Under the pieces are notes generated by a model. That model searched no databases. It had not been told where the DNA came from and worked only from the letters and a program-made list of their open reading frames with translations. The position numbers and the translations under genes are program-made. Below are positions 1 through 23,100 of a DNA stretch of 64,000 nucleotides, one piece after another. Source of the stretch: Trebouxia sp. TZW2008 (taxonomy: Eukaryota > Chlorophyta > Trebouxiophyceae > Trebouxiales > Trebouxiaceae); contig BDIU01000087.1 of the NCBI GenBank assembly GCA_002118135.1, positions 1-64,000 on the forward strand. The letters run 5' to 3'. How positions within the stretch are numbered: the first letter of the stretch is position 1; each line of letters opens with the position of its first letter.

Positions 1-545
1 CACTAGCATGCCGTTCAGGCAGCTATACACACTGTCAGCCATCAGCGCTCTTACCAAACACACAAGACAGGTGCACAGCCATGCACAAATGCTCTGCTAG
101 CTCACAAGCATGCTGTGCAGTCAGCTGCACACACTGCCAGCCATCAGCGCCTTTATGAAACACACAACACAAGTGCACAGTCACATGCACGCATGCACAA
201 ATGCCCTGCTAGCCCATCAACATGCTGTGATGCCAACATCCAACCCACTAGCATGCCGTTCAGGCAGCTATACACACTGTCAGCCATCAGCGCTCTTACC
301 AAACACACGAGACTGGTGCACAGCCATGCACAAGTGCCCTGCTAGCTCACAAGCATGCTGTGCAAACAGCGACACACGCTGCCAGCCATCAGCGCTCTTA
401 TCAAACACACGACACAGGCGCACAGTCACATGCATGCATGCACAAATGCCCTGCTAGCCCAGCATATTCTGTTGCCAACACTCAACACACTAGCACTAGC
501 ATGCTGTGCAGTCGGTTAACCACACTGCCAGCCATCACTGCTTCA
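1..545. repeat. ~123 bp tandem repeat with ~246 bp higher-order unit
   Basis: The segment starting CACTAGCATGCCGTTCAGGC at base 1 recurs almost unchanged at about 247, and a related half-unit (CTGCCAGCCATCAGCG) recurs near 135 and 379. A diverged monomer of about 122-124 bp has therefore been amplified as a dimer of about 246 bp. A further diverged half-unit lies near 500-540. The open frames here are by-products of the repeat; I see no gene. The array runs off the left edge, so its full size is unknown. Confidence 0.85.
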
Positions 546-792
546 TGCAGCAGGCTTGGTGACAGATGCACAGCAATTGCAAGCAGCTCCTGCCTGCCTG
601 TGGTATGGTTGTTTGTGTCCTGTGCTATAGCCCACAAGCAGGTGAGTCAACAAATCTGAGACTGTCTGTAGCTGGGATTGCCCTGTCTGAGCTGTGCTGT
701 CTGCTGTGCTGTGATTCAGTTGCGCTGAACTGACTTGCTTGATGACAAATGCACCAAGCCTTCTCTGCTGGAGTAGCACAGTACCAATGTCA

Positions 793-1145
793 GTAAGCAC
801 GGGATGACCATCTGCCTTGGTTGCGCAGAAGAAATAGGTGACGCAAGCACAGGTGAGCTACTTAATCACAAATGTACCAGACCCTCCCTGCTGGAGCAGC
901 ACTGCATCAACTCCAGTGAGCACAGGATAATCATGCATCTCAGTTGCGCTGAAAGATTAGCTGATGCAAGGACAGTTGAGCTACCTAATCACAAATGCAC
1001 CAGGCCCTCCCTGCTGGAGCAGCACTGCACCAGCTCCAGTGAGCACAGGACAATCACCAATCTCATTTGCGCTGAAGAAGTAAGTGACACAAGCATGGGT
1101 GAGTTACAGCACAGCTGCAGCTCAGGCTACTGTAGAACACAGCTG
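793..1145. repeat. Second ~123 bp tandem repeat, about three copies
   Basis: GAGCACAGG-type unit starts occur near 793, 918 and 1041, a period of 123-125 bp. Because 123 is divisible by three, one frame stays open through the array as a 41-residue repeat; this is more likely a by-product than a gene. The sequence differs from the array at 1-545, but the period is the same. It ends in a short CAG run (about 1143-1170). Confidence 0.8.
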
Positions 1146-1341
1146 CAGCAGCATCAGCAGCAGCAGCAACTGTAAATTCATATTCTGTGCAGAGTTGTGT
1201 GGCATACGCATCAGCTTAGGTGTGAGTGGTGTCACAGATACTCCCATGCCGAAGTGACCACTAAGTCTCAAGCACAGGTGAGCTGATTGAGCCTTGAAAG
1301 CCTTATGTCACCAGGCTAGCCTGAGATGCCTCTTGACATTC

Positions 1342-1535
1342 CTGTGACCGCACCTATGAATGCTCACCCTTGAGCAAGTCATGACAACTAATCATGATCA
1401 GTCAGAGGGTCCACCAGCTTTGAGAGGCCTTGCAAATTCCTGACAATACTGTGACCACACCTACAGATGCTCACCCTTGAGCAAGTCAGCCAGAGGGTCT
1501 ACCAGCTTTGAAAAGCCTTGCAAATGCTTTCTGGA
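1342..1535. repeat. Two-copy 108 bp tandem repeat
   Basis: CTGTGACC followed by a conserved TGCTCACCCTTGAGCAAGTCA block occurs at 1342 and 1450, each followed by a shared CACCAGCTTTGA/CTACCAGCTTTGA block. The rest of 1146-2089 has no coding signal that I can recognise; it is the 3' flank of the minus-strand LRR gene. Confidence 0.7.
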
Positions 1536-2089
1536 TTTCAATCTCAGGTAGTCATTCCAAACTCAAACACCAGGTTTTGCTTGATGGTCAGCGCTTGCAG
1601 CCTTCTCAGCAGCAACAACATTAAAGACTATGCACAATAACCCCCAAAGTAAGGAGTCACGCCAGGACAGACCTGAGCTCACGCATATGCTTTGGCATGA
1701 GACACTCTGCGGTGACAGCAGGCTTGCTTCGGTCCATCCTGATGCTCTGCTTGCCTAGATTGCACATAAAGGATTGCAGTTCTGTTGGAATGCAGCTCCT
1801 TGATGATCAAGGTGTGCTGTACATGTTCAGCGTGCAATTGCAGACACAGGGTCAATTCAGCTTGAGTCAGTCCATCTCTGTGTCACGATGCACAGGGCAT
1901 GATGCAGTGAGTCTATAACCAGCACAACATTTATACATAGGTGACTGCAGTGCGCCTTCAAGCGTACAGTGCCTGCAGCTACAGAATGTCAGAATCTGAG
2001 GTCTTCAGGACCTTACGCCAATTGAGACATCAGCAATTGCATCACATGTCATCGTGCAGGTCAGCTACTGCAGCTGCACCCTCATAAGC

Positions 2090-3316
2090 CTAGTCTTCAT
2101 CTGACCCATAGCCTAAGACACACTTGACTCCTGGCCGACGACTAGCCATCTGATGCAACAAAGCTCCGCAAGCCTCAAACGATTCTGCATCAACTGGCCT
2201 GACATTGCAAAATCTGATTGAGCGCAAAGACTGCAGTTCTAAGAGACCTAAAAGCTCTTTATCACAATGTAAGCGTTCAGTATGCCACACCTCCAATGTG
2301 TGCAAAGCATGCATATGCTTCCATGGCACATGACGCAAGTCTAAAATGCTCTCAACAGCACCACTCATTCTGATTAGCAGTCTTGTCAACTTTGTCAATG
2401 CAGTCACCATACTAGACAATACACAGTCACGTGCAACTTCCCCCAATGTCAAATTTTGCAAGTCCATCAGGTTGTATATCCATGTATTGCTTATGGTGTC
2501 AGGCTGCTGTCCATTGCACTGACCAAGATGCAAGTAAGTCAAATAAGTCAGCCTTGAAAGGCTTACAGGCACATGTGCATCTGTGTCAAGGACCAAAGAG
2601 TGATTTGCGACGTCAGCAACAATTCTTCCCCCTAGACAGGTCAAAGATTGCAGATTCAGACAGCCTGAGAGACCAAGAGCACCAAGACCAGTCAGTTCGC
2701 CGCTACCATGTACAGTGAGAGACTTCAGGCTGTGCAGAAATAGGCACTGCATTCCACAGTCAGCATTTCCGCTGACATCAAGACTCGACAGATGTGCCAA
2801 GCTGCCCAAGCCACCAAATGCCCCCTCCCAAAGTGTTAAAGACTGCAACTGTGACAGAGCTTGCAACGGGCTCAAATCCAAGCTGTCATCTCTTTGACCA
2901 AATGTGCGGTTTAGCGCACAGCGTCGAAGGCTTTTGAAGGCTGTCAACAAGCCGAACGAGACCTCTGACACTAAGTGCAGCTCGATGTCTTCAACCCCTG
3001 CCGAAGCTGTGACAAAGGCGGCAAGGGCTACTTCGGTGACTGGGCTCTCACTCACTGAGAAAAAGGTTCGAACAGCACTTCTGTGATTGTCGATCCAGCG
3101 GACGAGACTCCCGACGCCGGTTGAGGGAAAGTATTCACGCAAGAAGAGCTGTGTCGCCAACTCGGGATTTCCATCAACTACATTCTTGAACTGTTTGCAC
3201 ACCAGACGCAGCTCGTGAAGTGCAAATGCCATAGACTCTTCTTGCAATCCAAGCGCAGCCGTTCGAGCCGCACACGTAGCTTTTTCAAACAGGCCTTCCG
3301 CGACGATACTCAGCAC
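2090..3316 (-). CDS. Leucine-rich-repeat protein with F-box-like N-terminus
   Basis: Uninterrupted 408-residue frame, unusual here because the other genes are intron-rich. Residues about 25-65 (HELRLVCKQF, then an LFLREYF stretch) look like the second half of an F-box, where RLVCKQF resembles the common LVCKRW motif. From about residue 145 there are irregular LxxLxxL segments (LQALSQLQSLTL, LAHLSSLDVSGN, LHSLKSLTVHG, LTYLTYLHLG, LMDLQNLTLG), typical of an LRR solenoid. If the F-box is real, the family role is substrate recognition by an SCF ubiquitin ligase; this is inference. The start is the first Met of the frame. The gene lies head-to-head with the histidine kinase, about 490 bp apart. 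Confidence 0.7.
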   Translation of the reverse strand: MLSIVAEGLFEKATCAARTAALGLQEESMAFALHELRLVCKQFKNVVDGNPELATQLFLREYFPSTGVGSLVRWIDNHRSAVRTFFSVSESPVTEVALAAFVTASAGVEDIELHLVSEVSFGLLTAFKSLRRCALNRTFGQRDDSLDLSPLQALSQLQSLTLWEGAFGGLGSLAHLSSLDVSGNADCGMQCLFLHSLKSLTVHGSGELTGLGALGLSGCLNLQSLTCLGGRIVADVANHSLVLDTDAHVPVSLSRLTYLTYLHLGQCNGQQPDTISNTWIYNLMDLQNLTLGEVARDCVLSSMVTALTKLTRLLIRMSGAVESILDLRHVPWKHMHALHTLEVWHTERLHCDKELLGLLELQSLRSIRFCNVRPVDAESFEACGALLHQMASRRPGVKCVLGYGSDED

Positions 3317-3807
3317 CCTAGCTGACAGCTAGTCGGACAGAGGCCATCCGCAGGCCTGGGACCACCCTTTTGTAGACATCGTGACAGAGTCAACCTTTCA
3401 CGCCGGGACGACCTCGCAGATGTGCAAGAGGGCATGCGACAGCAAACAAGTTTCAAACGCGGCGCTTTGGCTTCGGAGCTGCTTTCAAAATGCTAAATCG
3501 GGGGCGGTGCTGCAGATGATAAAATTGCTCCTCTTCGCAGCAGTCGTTGTCAGCAGCACGTGGTCAATCTCAGTGGTCCGCGTTCTCGTCACGCTCTCCG
3601 TATCCGCACGGACGCCGACTCACCGCTCTGTGTGGCTATGAGGGTGAACGAAGTTCAACAGGGGCAACACTGCGGGAGGTAGCTTGCCGCCCCTGGAAGA
3701 TTTGGGTCTAAGAAGCTCTTGGGTGATCCCACATCATCGCTGCCTGCCGTCGTTGCAATGCGTCTACTTGAACTTTCCAGCAGGTGACGTTACTGCCTGT
3801 GCGCAAG
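3317..3807. promoter_or_regulatory. Divergent intergenic region, LRR gene / histidine kinase
   Basis: About 490 bp separate the minus-strand LRR start (3316) from the first supported kinase Met (3808). No convincing TATA box is seen. A TTGAACTTTCCAG acceptor-like site just before 3784 suggests a 5' UTR intron or one further upstream kinase exon. The promoter role is inferred from gene orientation only. Confidence 0.4.
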
Positions 3808-14949
<11,142 letters not shown>

Positions 14950-16165
14950 CACCAAGAGCACTGGGTGTGCAGCATGGGAAGTAGGATTCGAGCAGCTGGG
15001 GTTTGATTGATTTGAAGTCCAAAGCAGGCGCAGCGCAGCATTTCATTTGGAGTGTGCAGCTCTGAGTTGAAAGCGAACCCTTGTTGCAGCAATACTGTGC
15101 TTTGCTGCTCCAATTAAACTTTTGTGCTATACATTTCATTTACTGAGGGAACCAGCATGAGTTTGCCGTCATGTTTTTGCTGTTGTGCAAGCTGCTAGTT
15201 TTGTGGAGAAAGTCTTGGTGCTGTGACTGTTGCGCCCTTTCAGGCTGGCATAGCCTTTTCGCTTCCTCATCCTACTTGTTTCGTTTTGAGGTTCTTGTTC
15301 TGAGGCTACACCCATGACTCGCTGGGATGACATGTTCTGACAAGACGTACTGTGCCAGTTTTGTGTTTGATGTGTACATCATCTTCATTTCTGTTCAGAC
15401 CTGTGTGCGTGCAATGCCATCCAATAAGGCAGAGCTTTCATCTTGAATGCAACTTGCAAGTGGTTTGTGAGCTGCATTGCTCAAGTCCTGTGAAGCTCTT
15501 ATACAGAATTTTTGTGTCCATGTGCATGTGCAACACATCATACTCTGCACTTGGGTACTGGTAACATAGAGCGCATCACCGAGACCTTCTCTGAATGAGG
15601 TACTGCACATGGAGATACACATGCTCATACCCCTTGCTCATAGCCCATACTCATACCCCTTGCTCATAGCCCATGCTCATACCCCTTGGATGCACATGGC
15701 TTGTGCTTTTATGCTGCGACACTGCATCATAGGAAGGGAGCTAGATGCAGCGCATCACTACACTAGTACTGTCAAAATGCTAAATGTTGGCAGAATCTTT
15801 ATCCCTGTGTGCGTGTTTGGCTGTAGTTACAGACGAGCACGACTGGAGCGTTGTAAAGCACTGATTCCTGAGCACACAAAAAGCACTGCAAGAGTTGCTG
15901 TCAATGTGCGAATTGACACAATGTCCGCAAAAGCAACCACAGCAAAAGGAATTTTGAGAGTGTTGCGCAGGCTGGGTGACAAATGCAAGACTCAATGCCG
16001 ACAGCTGGTCGCCTGTGAAACATCTGAAAACAGTATGCCTTTTCTGCACATGTAGTGGTAAACACAAGTTGTATGGCAAAAAATCTCCTTTGCTCATTTT
16101 TTCCCAGAAGGAGAAGCTGACGAGAACCTAAAAGTGCTACACAGGAAGAAGTGCAATCCTATTGT
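14950..16165. other. Convergent intergenic region with a small tandem repeat
   Basis: Lies between the 3' ends of the histidine kinase (+) and the carrier (-). I see no gene. Bases 15624-15688 hold about 2.5 copies of a 26 bp unit (CTCATACCCCTTGCTCATAG plus CCCATG/A). The overlapping open frames lack family motifs. Confidence 0.6.
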
Positions 16166-17457
16166 CTACAAAGGGTCTGCATACATAGCCTTGATGACTT
16201 CATATGATGCGACAACAATGGCACAGGCAGGAGCTGCTCTAAATGCCCTAGGTGCTACGCCGGTGAACAGCCCTCTGACCCCATCATCTCTAGCAATGTG
16301 CCTGAGAGTCTGTACGATAGAGGCTGGAGCGCTGTGTTCAAGCTGTGCCCTGGTTTTGACTACATCTAAGGGTGTTGTGACTGCAGCAGCTGAGCCACCA
16401 GCTAACGTACCAGCAATCAAATTTGCGCTCAGCGTTTGTATCCTATTGGGTGGTTCCCCCTCAGAGGGCAGCAAGGACCCTCTGATAGGCTCAAGCAAGC
16501 CCCAATAGATGGCTGAAAATGGCACATCCCTTGCTAAAGTGGCTCCTACACCTGTCCATAGCGTTCGCACTCTGTGTGTCAAGCTTGCATTCTTGTCCAC
16601 TTTGAGATGTGACCACATGTTTGCCACCTGCTGTTTGCTGGCTGCAGCAGGACTAGAACCATTGCTGCTTCTGCTCTGTCCTGGGTGAAGGACAGCTTGC
16701 ATGCGGGTGCGTATCAGCTCAAGTGGGGAGGTGCATAGCACAGCCACTGTTCGTGCAAAGGCTCCAGCATACAGTGGAGCTGCTGCACCCAGACTGACTG
16801 CCCATTGCGCTTGTAGGTGATCATACAGAGGCAAGTATATGCCAACCATGGGCACGGCCATAAGCAGTGACACATCAGTTCCTCGCCAAAGCACCCTTGC
16901 TCCTTCCTGCCTGATGATTTTGCGCATGGCCTCAATGGTCGACCCATATATGGGACAGTCAGCTCCACATCTTGCAGCTGATGTGCTGGGACTGATCATG
17001 CGCGGGCATGTCTCTGGACACCCAGCAATGGCCCATTTACTGTACAGCAGAAGATATTGTAAGCTTTTTGGCAGGACATTGTTTCAGCACCATCACAAGT
17101 GCAAGGCCTGGAAAGACTATAGAGTGAGCAGCGCTAGAGTCAGTGAGCAGTGCAAGACTTACTCTAGCAAAGTGTGCACAGCAGGCTGGCTAAACTGTTT
17201 GTAACCACTAGCTGCTTGGGCTTGCATTCGTGTCTGCAACAAATCACAGCCAGTCAGGCTAACAATGCCTGGCAGACATGTCTTGCTGCAGCATCTGTCA
17301 GAAATGCACAGGTATGTCGTTTCACCTTGACAACATCGAGAGGATTGACTACAAGAGCAGATGCACAGGAGGCACCTCCTGCTGCTACAAGTTTCTGTCG
17401 CAACGTGAGCTGACTCTGCAGTTCGGCTTGTTGATGCCTTTCGGAATAAGTGCCCAT
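16166..17457 (-). CDS. Mitochondrial carrier, SLC25A39/40 (MTM1-like) type
   Basis: Mitochondrial inner-membrane carrier. Three exons on the minus strand close in phase: 17457-17326, 17233-17163 and 16985-16166, giving 340 aa, the usual size of SLC25A39/40. Three PX(D/E)xx(K/R) signatures mark the three repeats: NPLDVVK at the first exon end, SPLELIRTRMQ, and TPLDVVKTRAQ. A CGADC cysteine motif lies in the loop after the first helix pair; similar Cys-containing loops occur in the SLC25A39/40 branch. Animal members import glutathione and yeast Mtm1 affects mitochondrial manganese/iron handling; the same role here is inferred from family. The third exon is uninterrupted for 820 bp. It is head-to-head with the ankyrin gene. 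Confidence 0.87.
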
Positions 17458-17946
17458 GCACTACACGTTGCCGCCTAATGCCTCAATGTGTGTGTTGTAG
17501 CTGCACCGCCAAGCTTTGAGAGCGGATGCCGGGGCTGTGCGGGAAACCCTTTTGTGCGACAAATATAGCAAAGAAACGATTGTAATCGTCGGCGTGCAAA
17601 GCAAAAATGCAGTTAAGAGAGCCGATTCGAAGTTCGACTGAATGATGCGTACCGATATAAAGGCGCCGAGCGAAGACTGCGACTGCGTGGTTTGCATGAG
17701 TTGCATGACGTCGTCCATGCTTTGCATGTTGACTGATGCTCTTCTTCCTTTCGTCAAGTTCTTTCGGAGAAACAAACGCTTGCTCAGCAACATCGACAAA
17801 GCGTTACCATGAAGATTTTGCTTAGGATTGAATTGTTGCGCAGCCCGAGCTGGCAGGATGCCCTTCGACCTCATTGTAAGTACTGCTGAGCCGCGAATTT
17901 TCTGGCGGTCTATGTCGACCAACAGAGTGTGATCACTTGTTTGCAG
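17458..17946. promoter_or_regulatory. Divergent region between carrier and ankyrin gene
   Basis: Region of about 490 bp between the carrier start (-) and the first supported ankyrin exon (+). It must hold the carrier promoter and the 5' end of the ankyrin gene. A Met at 17810 begins about 23 codons before a TGTAAGT donor, but its phase does not fit the next exon, so I left the ankyrin start open. The 187-aa minus-strand frame here has no recognisable motif. Confidence 0.4.
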
Positions 17947-19407
17947 AGCGGCAAGTTCATTCCGGAAAAGAGCAACATATGGCGAGACTGCGTCGATGGG
18001 CACTATGACTGGGTTCAGGAGCACCTCCTCGAGGTACGAGCGTCTGGGCTTGCTTGCCTATTGTAACGCCTGCATCTGACTGCACAATCACGCGCGCTAG
18101 TGCAGGGTGCGCCCTTGAACGAATCAGACCATTGTGGTGACCCGCCATTGCTGTTAGCAGCGGGAAATGGTGAGTATTAAAAATGAAAGTTGCCTGCACA
18201 CCTTGTTGTGTGAAATCAGACTTTTTGATGTGTGCAAAATGAAGTTTCTGTTGCTGGCATGCCCTGGCTGCTATGCCCTGTCAAACCACAGATGTCGCAC
18301 TGGCAGCAAGATCAAACTCTGTGATGATGTCAGTGGCACAACCTGGAACTGCTGTCAACAGGGCATTTGGCTTGTGCGAAGCTTCTCATGGACGAAGGTG
18401 CTGACCTTGAACAAAGGAGCGTGGTAAGTTTTGTCATGTGATGCGCATAGCACACTGAGTCATGCCAACAAATCAGGCACTGATTGTACAGCTTACATAA
18501 GCATCCACACTCAGAAGCAGACAATATGCATATATGACGCTTGCAAGCAAGCGTGCTGTGATCAAGCGCTACGCATCCTTCGAGCAGTTCAGCCTCAAAA
18601 TTACGCTTCCCTCCATGTCATCAATTGTATGAGATCCCAGTGACTTCCCAAGGTATCGCATGTGCCCAGTGTGCATCAACATACACACATTGCGCACATG
18701 TGTTGAGGGCCCCAGAGTGTTCACACCATGCCATGCCGTTTATGTATTGCATGCTGATGCAGATGAAGGAAACTCCGCTGGGTCGAGCAGCACACAATGG
18801 CCACCTGCACATGGTCAAGTATCTTGTGGAGCAAGGTGCCGATGTGAACTGCTTGGACTTGGTGAGCTGTCACTGCAGAGCTTCCTATGTCACAAGGATG
18901 CTTCAGGCTGCGTTTTGGCTGCTGGCTATGCACTTATAGCCTGAGGTTAGACTCATAACAGCAGTCACTGAAGCATAGCAAAGCTTGGAAGTTCTCTCCC
19001 AGAGTAGTGTCAAGATTACCTCAAGTTACCGGTGGCCTAGTCTGAGACCATAAATGCCCATTAGGCTATATCAAAGGAGATGCTTGATTGTTGAAACGTT
19101 TGGTTTGTCTAGACAAGATCAAGCATGCTCGAAGGCAAACAGCATTGGCGTCATCTTGCCAGGTTTGGATGTCAATGGACAACTTGCAATAGAAGGCAAA
19201 TATCAGTGTAGTTAGAATTGATTGCAGGGAGAGAATACACCCCTGCATTGGGCTGCAATGAGGGGCCATGTGGAGATTGTGCAGTATCTGCTCACGCAGC
19301 ATGCAGACAGAACCCTACGCAACAAGCAAGAAAAGATGCCAATTGACCTTTGTCAGCCCTGCTGGAGCAACTCATACAGCTACACAAGAGCAGTGCTTGC
19401 AGCGTGA
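17947..19407 (+). CDS. Ankyrin-repeat protein (5' end not resolved)
   Basis: Five exons join in phase: 17947-18033, 18106-18169, 18362-18423, 18763-18861 and 19228-19407. The product has about four ankyrin units: a WRDCVDGHYDWVQEHLLE unit, one with GDPPLLLAAGNGHLACAKLL, one with TPLGRAAHNGHLHMVKYLV, and one with TPLHWAAMRGHVEIVQYLL. Each shows the TPLxxAAxxGH consensus or a variant. Ankyrin units bind proteins; no partner can be named. The last frame stops at 19407, but a weak donor (GACCTTT/GTCAGC) in phase 1 could join exon 20199, so this may be the N-terminus of the next coiled-coil gene. The start codon is unknown. Confidence 0.68.
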
Positions 19408-19660
19408 TCTAGCCTTTTTCTGCTGTCTTGTGGAAGAAAAGGAGTCTTCTCTAGAGGATCCTCTAGAGGATCCTCTAAGTGCCATAGCAGGAGCCTCTGT
19501 CTAGAGAGGCAGCCTGGGACTGCTACTGTAGAGCAGCAACCTGCCGTCTTGTGTGCATATGCAAAGTGCCAACTACGACCCTGCTGGAGTAATTCACACA
19601 GTTACACAAGAGCAGTGCATGCACCCTGAGCTAGGGGTCTTTTGCCTTCCTGTGTGAAGA
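19330..19660 (+). repeat. Duplicated end of last ankyrin exon
   Basis: The block CCTGCTGGAGCAACTCATAC with the following ACACAAGAGCAGTGCTTGC (19360-19400) recurs about 215 bp downstream as CCTGCTGGAGTAATTCACAC and ACACAAGAGCAGTGCATGC. Between them (19447-19475) a 12 bp TCTAGAGGATCC-type unit is repeated in tandem. The remaining stretch to 20198 shows no clear exon. Confidence 0.7.
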
Positions 19661-20198
19661 TTTAAAATGCTGACGACATAACAACTTGCAGAAGATGCAA
19701 TGCATATGCTGCATCAACTGATGATGTGTACTGCGTCTGCAAGGCAATTTGTCATTAGCACAACCATCTTTGCCAAACAGGAACACGATGCATTCGCAAA
19801 AACAGCATTTGCTGTCATAGTCCATCTTGTTCAATTGCAACGCCTGGTTATTGCAAGATGCTTGCCGTCCAGATGCACTTTTTGTAGGCAGGATCACAAG
19901 TCATACTGCATACTGCATGCCATATTGCCTGCCATATTGCTTTCAGTCATGATTGACTGAGCAATGACAGGCTGCTGCATCAGTATGCGCTGCATGCTTC
20001 ATCTGGTAACCAGATTCTGGTCAAGCTTTTCCTCTTGTCTGAAAGCTCCAAATTTAGAAGCCCTCAACTCGCAAACACTGTTGAACATTGCGGGCAAGTT
20101 CCTTGAAAGGTCAGCTTGTCGGTCTGCATGTAAGTCCAATCCTACCTGGACGCGCTGCTGTAACGAGAGCACGATGGTGCATCGCACCTTATTGCCAG

Positions 20199-23100
20199 GT
20201 ATTCCAAACGCTCCTGTCACACAAAGTCAAGCGACCTTGGGAACAAGCTGTGCATCACCCACCTGTTCGGAGCTCGAGCTCCCCGCCTTTGAAGCATCTG
20301 CACGACGGAACAAGTCGAGCGTGGCCAGATTGTCTGCTCTTGGTAAGCTGAGCAGCTTGCACTGAAGACACTTTCTGTGTAGCCTGATTGATGTACAACT
20401 GCAAACAGTGCCTTACTTCCACAGGGGCAGAGTCCAGCTGGCCTCACGGCAGCTCCCACAGGCCGACGTCAGAGCCTTCTTCCTTGTCTTCAGCAAGCCT
20501 GACTACCTCTGCTTCCTGCAGTACCTTGCCCCAGACTGCAAGCTCTATAGCTGCTGCTATCCTGCGTAGCAGAGATGTCATATTGAAGTTACCGAGGGGC
20601 GCCTCGCCATATACTGAGAGCATGGAGCAAGGCCGCAGATCACCTTTGCCTCCAAGCTGGCAGGTATTGACTGTGACACAAGCTCCCAGCCTGCCCTGAT
20701 CTGAAACCTGGCAGCTGCTGAGTAGGCTCTCAGCAACTGTATGCACTGTTCAAGCATCCCTTGGAACGGATCTTGAGAGCTATGATTGCCAATGCAACAG
20801 GAAGCGTCAGCTACTGTATGCACAGTCTGAGCATCATGCGGGATGATCCTCCAAAGCTATGATTGCCAATATTGCAGGAACTGCTTGCAGTGTCAAAGCA
20901 AGCAAGCATGACAGCACAGCCATTCAAGCACCATTCCTTCACCAGACCTCTGCTTGACATCAGCCAGCCTCAGCCTCAGCCCCCAGTCAAGTCTCAGGAG
21001 CACTTACTGCAATCTGTTTTATCACCTCAGGTATTCTCCATGTTGATGCCCAGCTGCAGGCACAATAGCTTCGCCGTCAACATATGTATCAGTCAGTGTG
21101 CTTTCAGGAAAGATGTTTGCAAAATGACTGCAGCTCAAGCAGCATCATCAAAAGTGCATATCCGTTTTGCTAGCTTTGTACCTGTAGACGTGACTAAGTC
21201 TATACAGTTGCACGTTATGCAGCTAGTGTGAAGGCACGTTGTTGCTTCTGTGTTATTCCGTTGGTGTCTTGCAACTTCACAAGCAAGCATTTTTATGCAA
21301 TCAATGGTTAAATGCTTGGTTGCCAGAACACTAGACTCCTGCAAAGACGTTAAGAAGTGACTATGAAGAAGATGATGATGGTGGAAATATCTGACTATGC
21401 CCTGCAGGTTCTCAAGCAGCAGCATCACCTCTCAGAGGAAGCAGTGCAGCGTCTGTACAGGGCGCTGCATATCTACAGCCTTGGCTTCCATCAGGTTGTT
21501 GCTGACATCACGCTTCACGCCACTGACCGCCATCAGCTTTTGATGCTGATCTGGAAAGCCTTCCTGCAGCTGTGGGAAGAAGCCCTGCAGGTGGGTCAAA
21601 CCACTGTTCTGATGCAAGTCACAAAAGACTCACTGCAGTCAGCAAGGTTTGTGATGCATCTCCTGCACATCTTGGCTGTAATTTGCAAGCATACCTCTGG
21701 TCATGCGAAAATACAGCTGCTGCATATCTAGAGCCTGGGCTTCCATCAGGTGGTTGCTGACATCACGCTTCACGCCACTGAAGCCATCAGCTGTTGATGC
21801 TGATCTAGAAAGCCTTCCTGCAGCTGTGGGAAGAGACGTTGCAGGTAGGTCTACATACACTTCTGTTGACGGAAGACTTATTGGCGGTGATGCATGACAG
21901 CAACGCTCGCCTATCATGCATCACGTGAATCACCATACGTCAAAATTACTACACTGTGGGTGATACGTCATACGTAGTGTTTGAGAACATCGATTACTGA
22001 GGTGCAGTGTCAACTGTGACAATTACGCAACACAGTCGCATGAATGCGTGACATTCATTATGCAAATTATTCACAAATTTGATTGCTGAGATGGAGTATG
22101 GGGACTCACTGGATGCATCTATTGTGTCTAGCAGCTTTGGTGTATCTTGCAAGCTGATGACTCCTGACAAGCTGTCACGCATTCTGCTGGCATTTGCCTG
22201 CACTTTCAGTTCAAGCCTTACACTTGTGGGTCTAAGCCAAGCGTTCTGTTCCTGTGGAACAACATCAAAATGGTGACAGTTCAAAGCGTGCGACTTCAGT
22301 ACTTCTGCTGTGCGGCACTGATCTGCAATCTTGCTTGCGGTGATCATCATCCTTGTTGTTGCAGGGGTTATTCGAGAGCAAGGTCACAGGTCTTGCCCAA
22401 GAGAGAGATGATCTGGTAGCTGCCTTGCTGTCCACACAAGACGCTGCAGCAGACATTTCCCAGCAGAACAGGTGTGTCAAAACTATCATGAGGTGGCCAA
22501 ATTTTTGCATTCAATACAGTCCATGGGCCTCAAATTACACTAAAGCTCACCCTGCCACGACGGGGCTGCTAGTTTTCTTGTCAGATTTGTTACAAAGTCA
22601 ATGCAATCATGCTGATGGCAAGCGCTGATGAAAGTGGCATGCAATTTACACCATGTGTTCCAGCACGTGTGCATTGCACGTGTTGTGTCACAAATTGTCG
22701 GCATGAATTGCATGTCACAGCTGAAATAACTGTGGAAGCCCTGTCACATTGTGTTTGTGACAGCAACAATGCTTGCCTGGCCGCCTTCACCATGCAGAGG
22801 GCCTCCTGTCATGTTTGCTGTGCATCCTCTTGTCAGGCTCAGTGGCAAATTTGGAGATGTCAGCAACTGGCAGGAATGATATGCGCATGCATGCATTTGC
22901 ACTCTTCATTATCTTTTAGCAGCAAAAGCAGCAGCAGCAGCAGCAGCAGTCTTGCGGCATGTGAGTGATAGCAGCCGCAGCAGCAGCAGCAGCAGCGTAT
23001 GAGCAGCAGTGGCGGCATACATGAAGCAAATCAGCGCCAGCAGCAGTAGCTGTATCAACAGCGGATCTGGAGGTGGCAACACACGCAGTAGCATCAGTAG

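Noticed and set aside
804..1175. 123-codon frame with a 41-residue repeat
   Set aside because: The frame stays open because the repeat period (123 bp) is a multiple of three; no splice or domain support.
17461..18024. 187-codon minus-strand frame between carrier and ankyrin gene
   Set aside because: No motif, and it overlaps the first ankyrin exons on the other strand.
19447..19475. TCTAGAGGATCC repeats resembling a cloning polylinker
   Set aside because: Only the XbaI/BamHI core is present, as a tandem 12-mer, and the surrounding DNA is ordinary intergenic sequence of this genome; contamination is unlikely.
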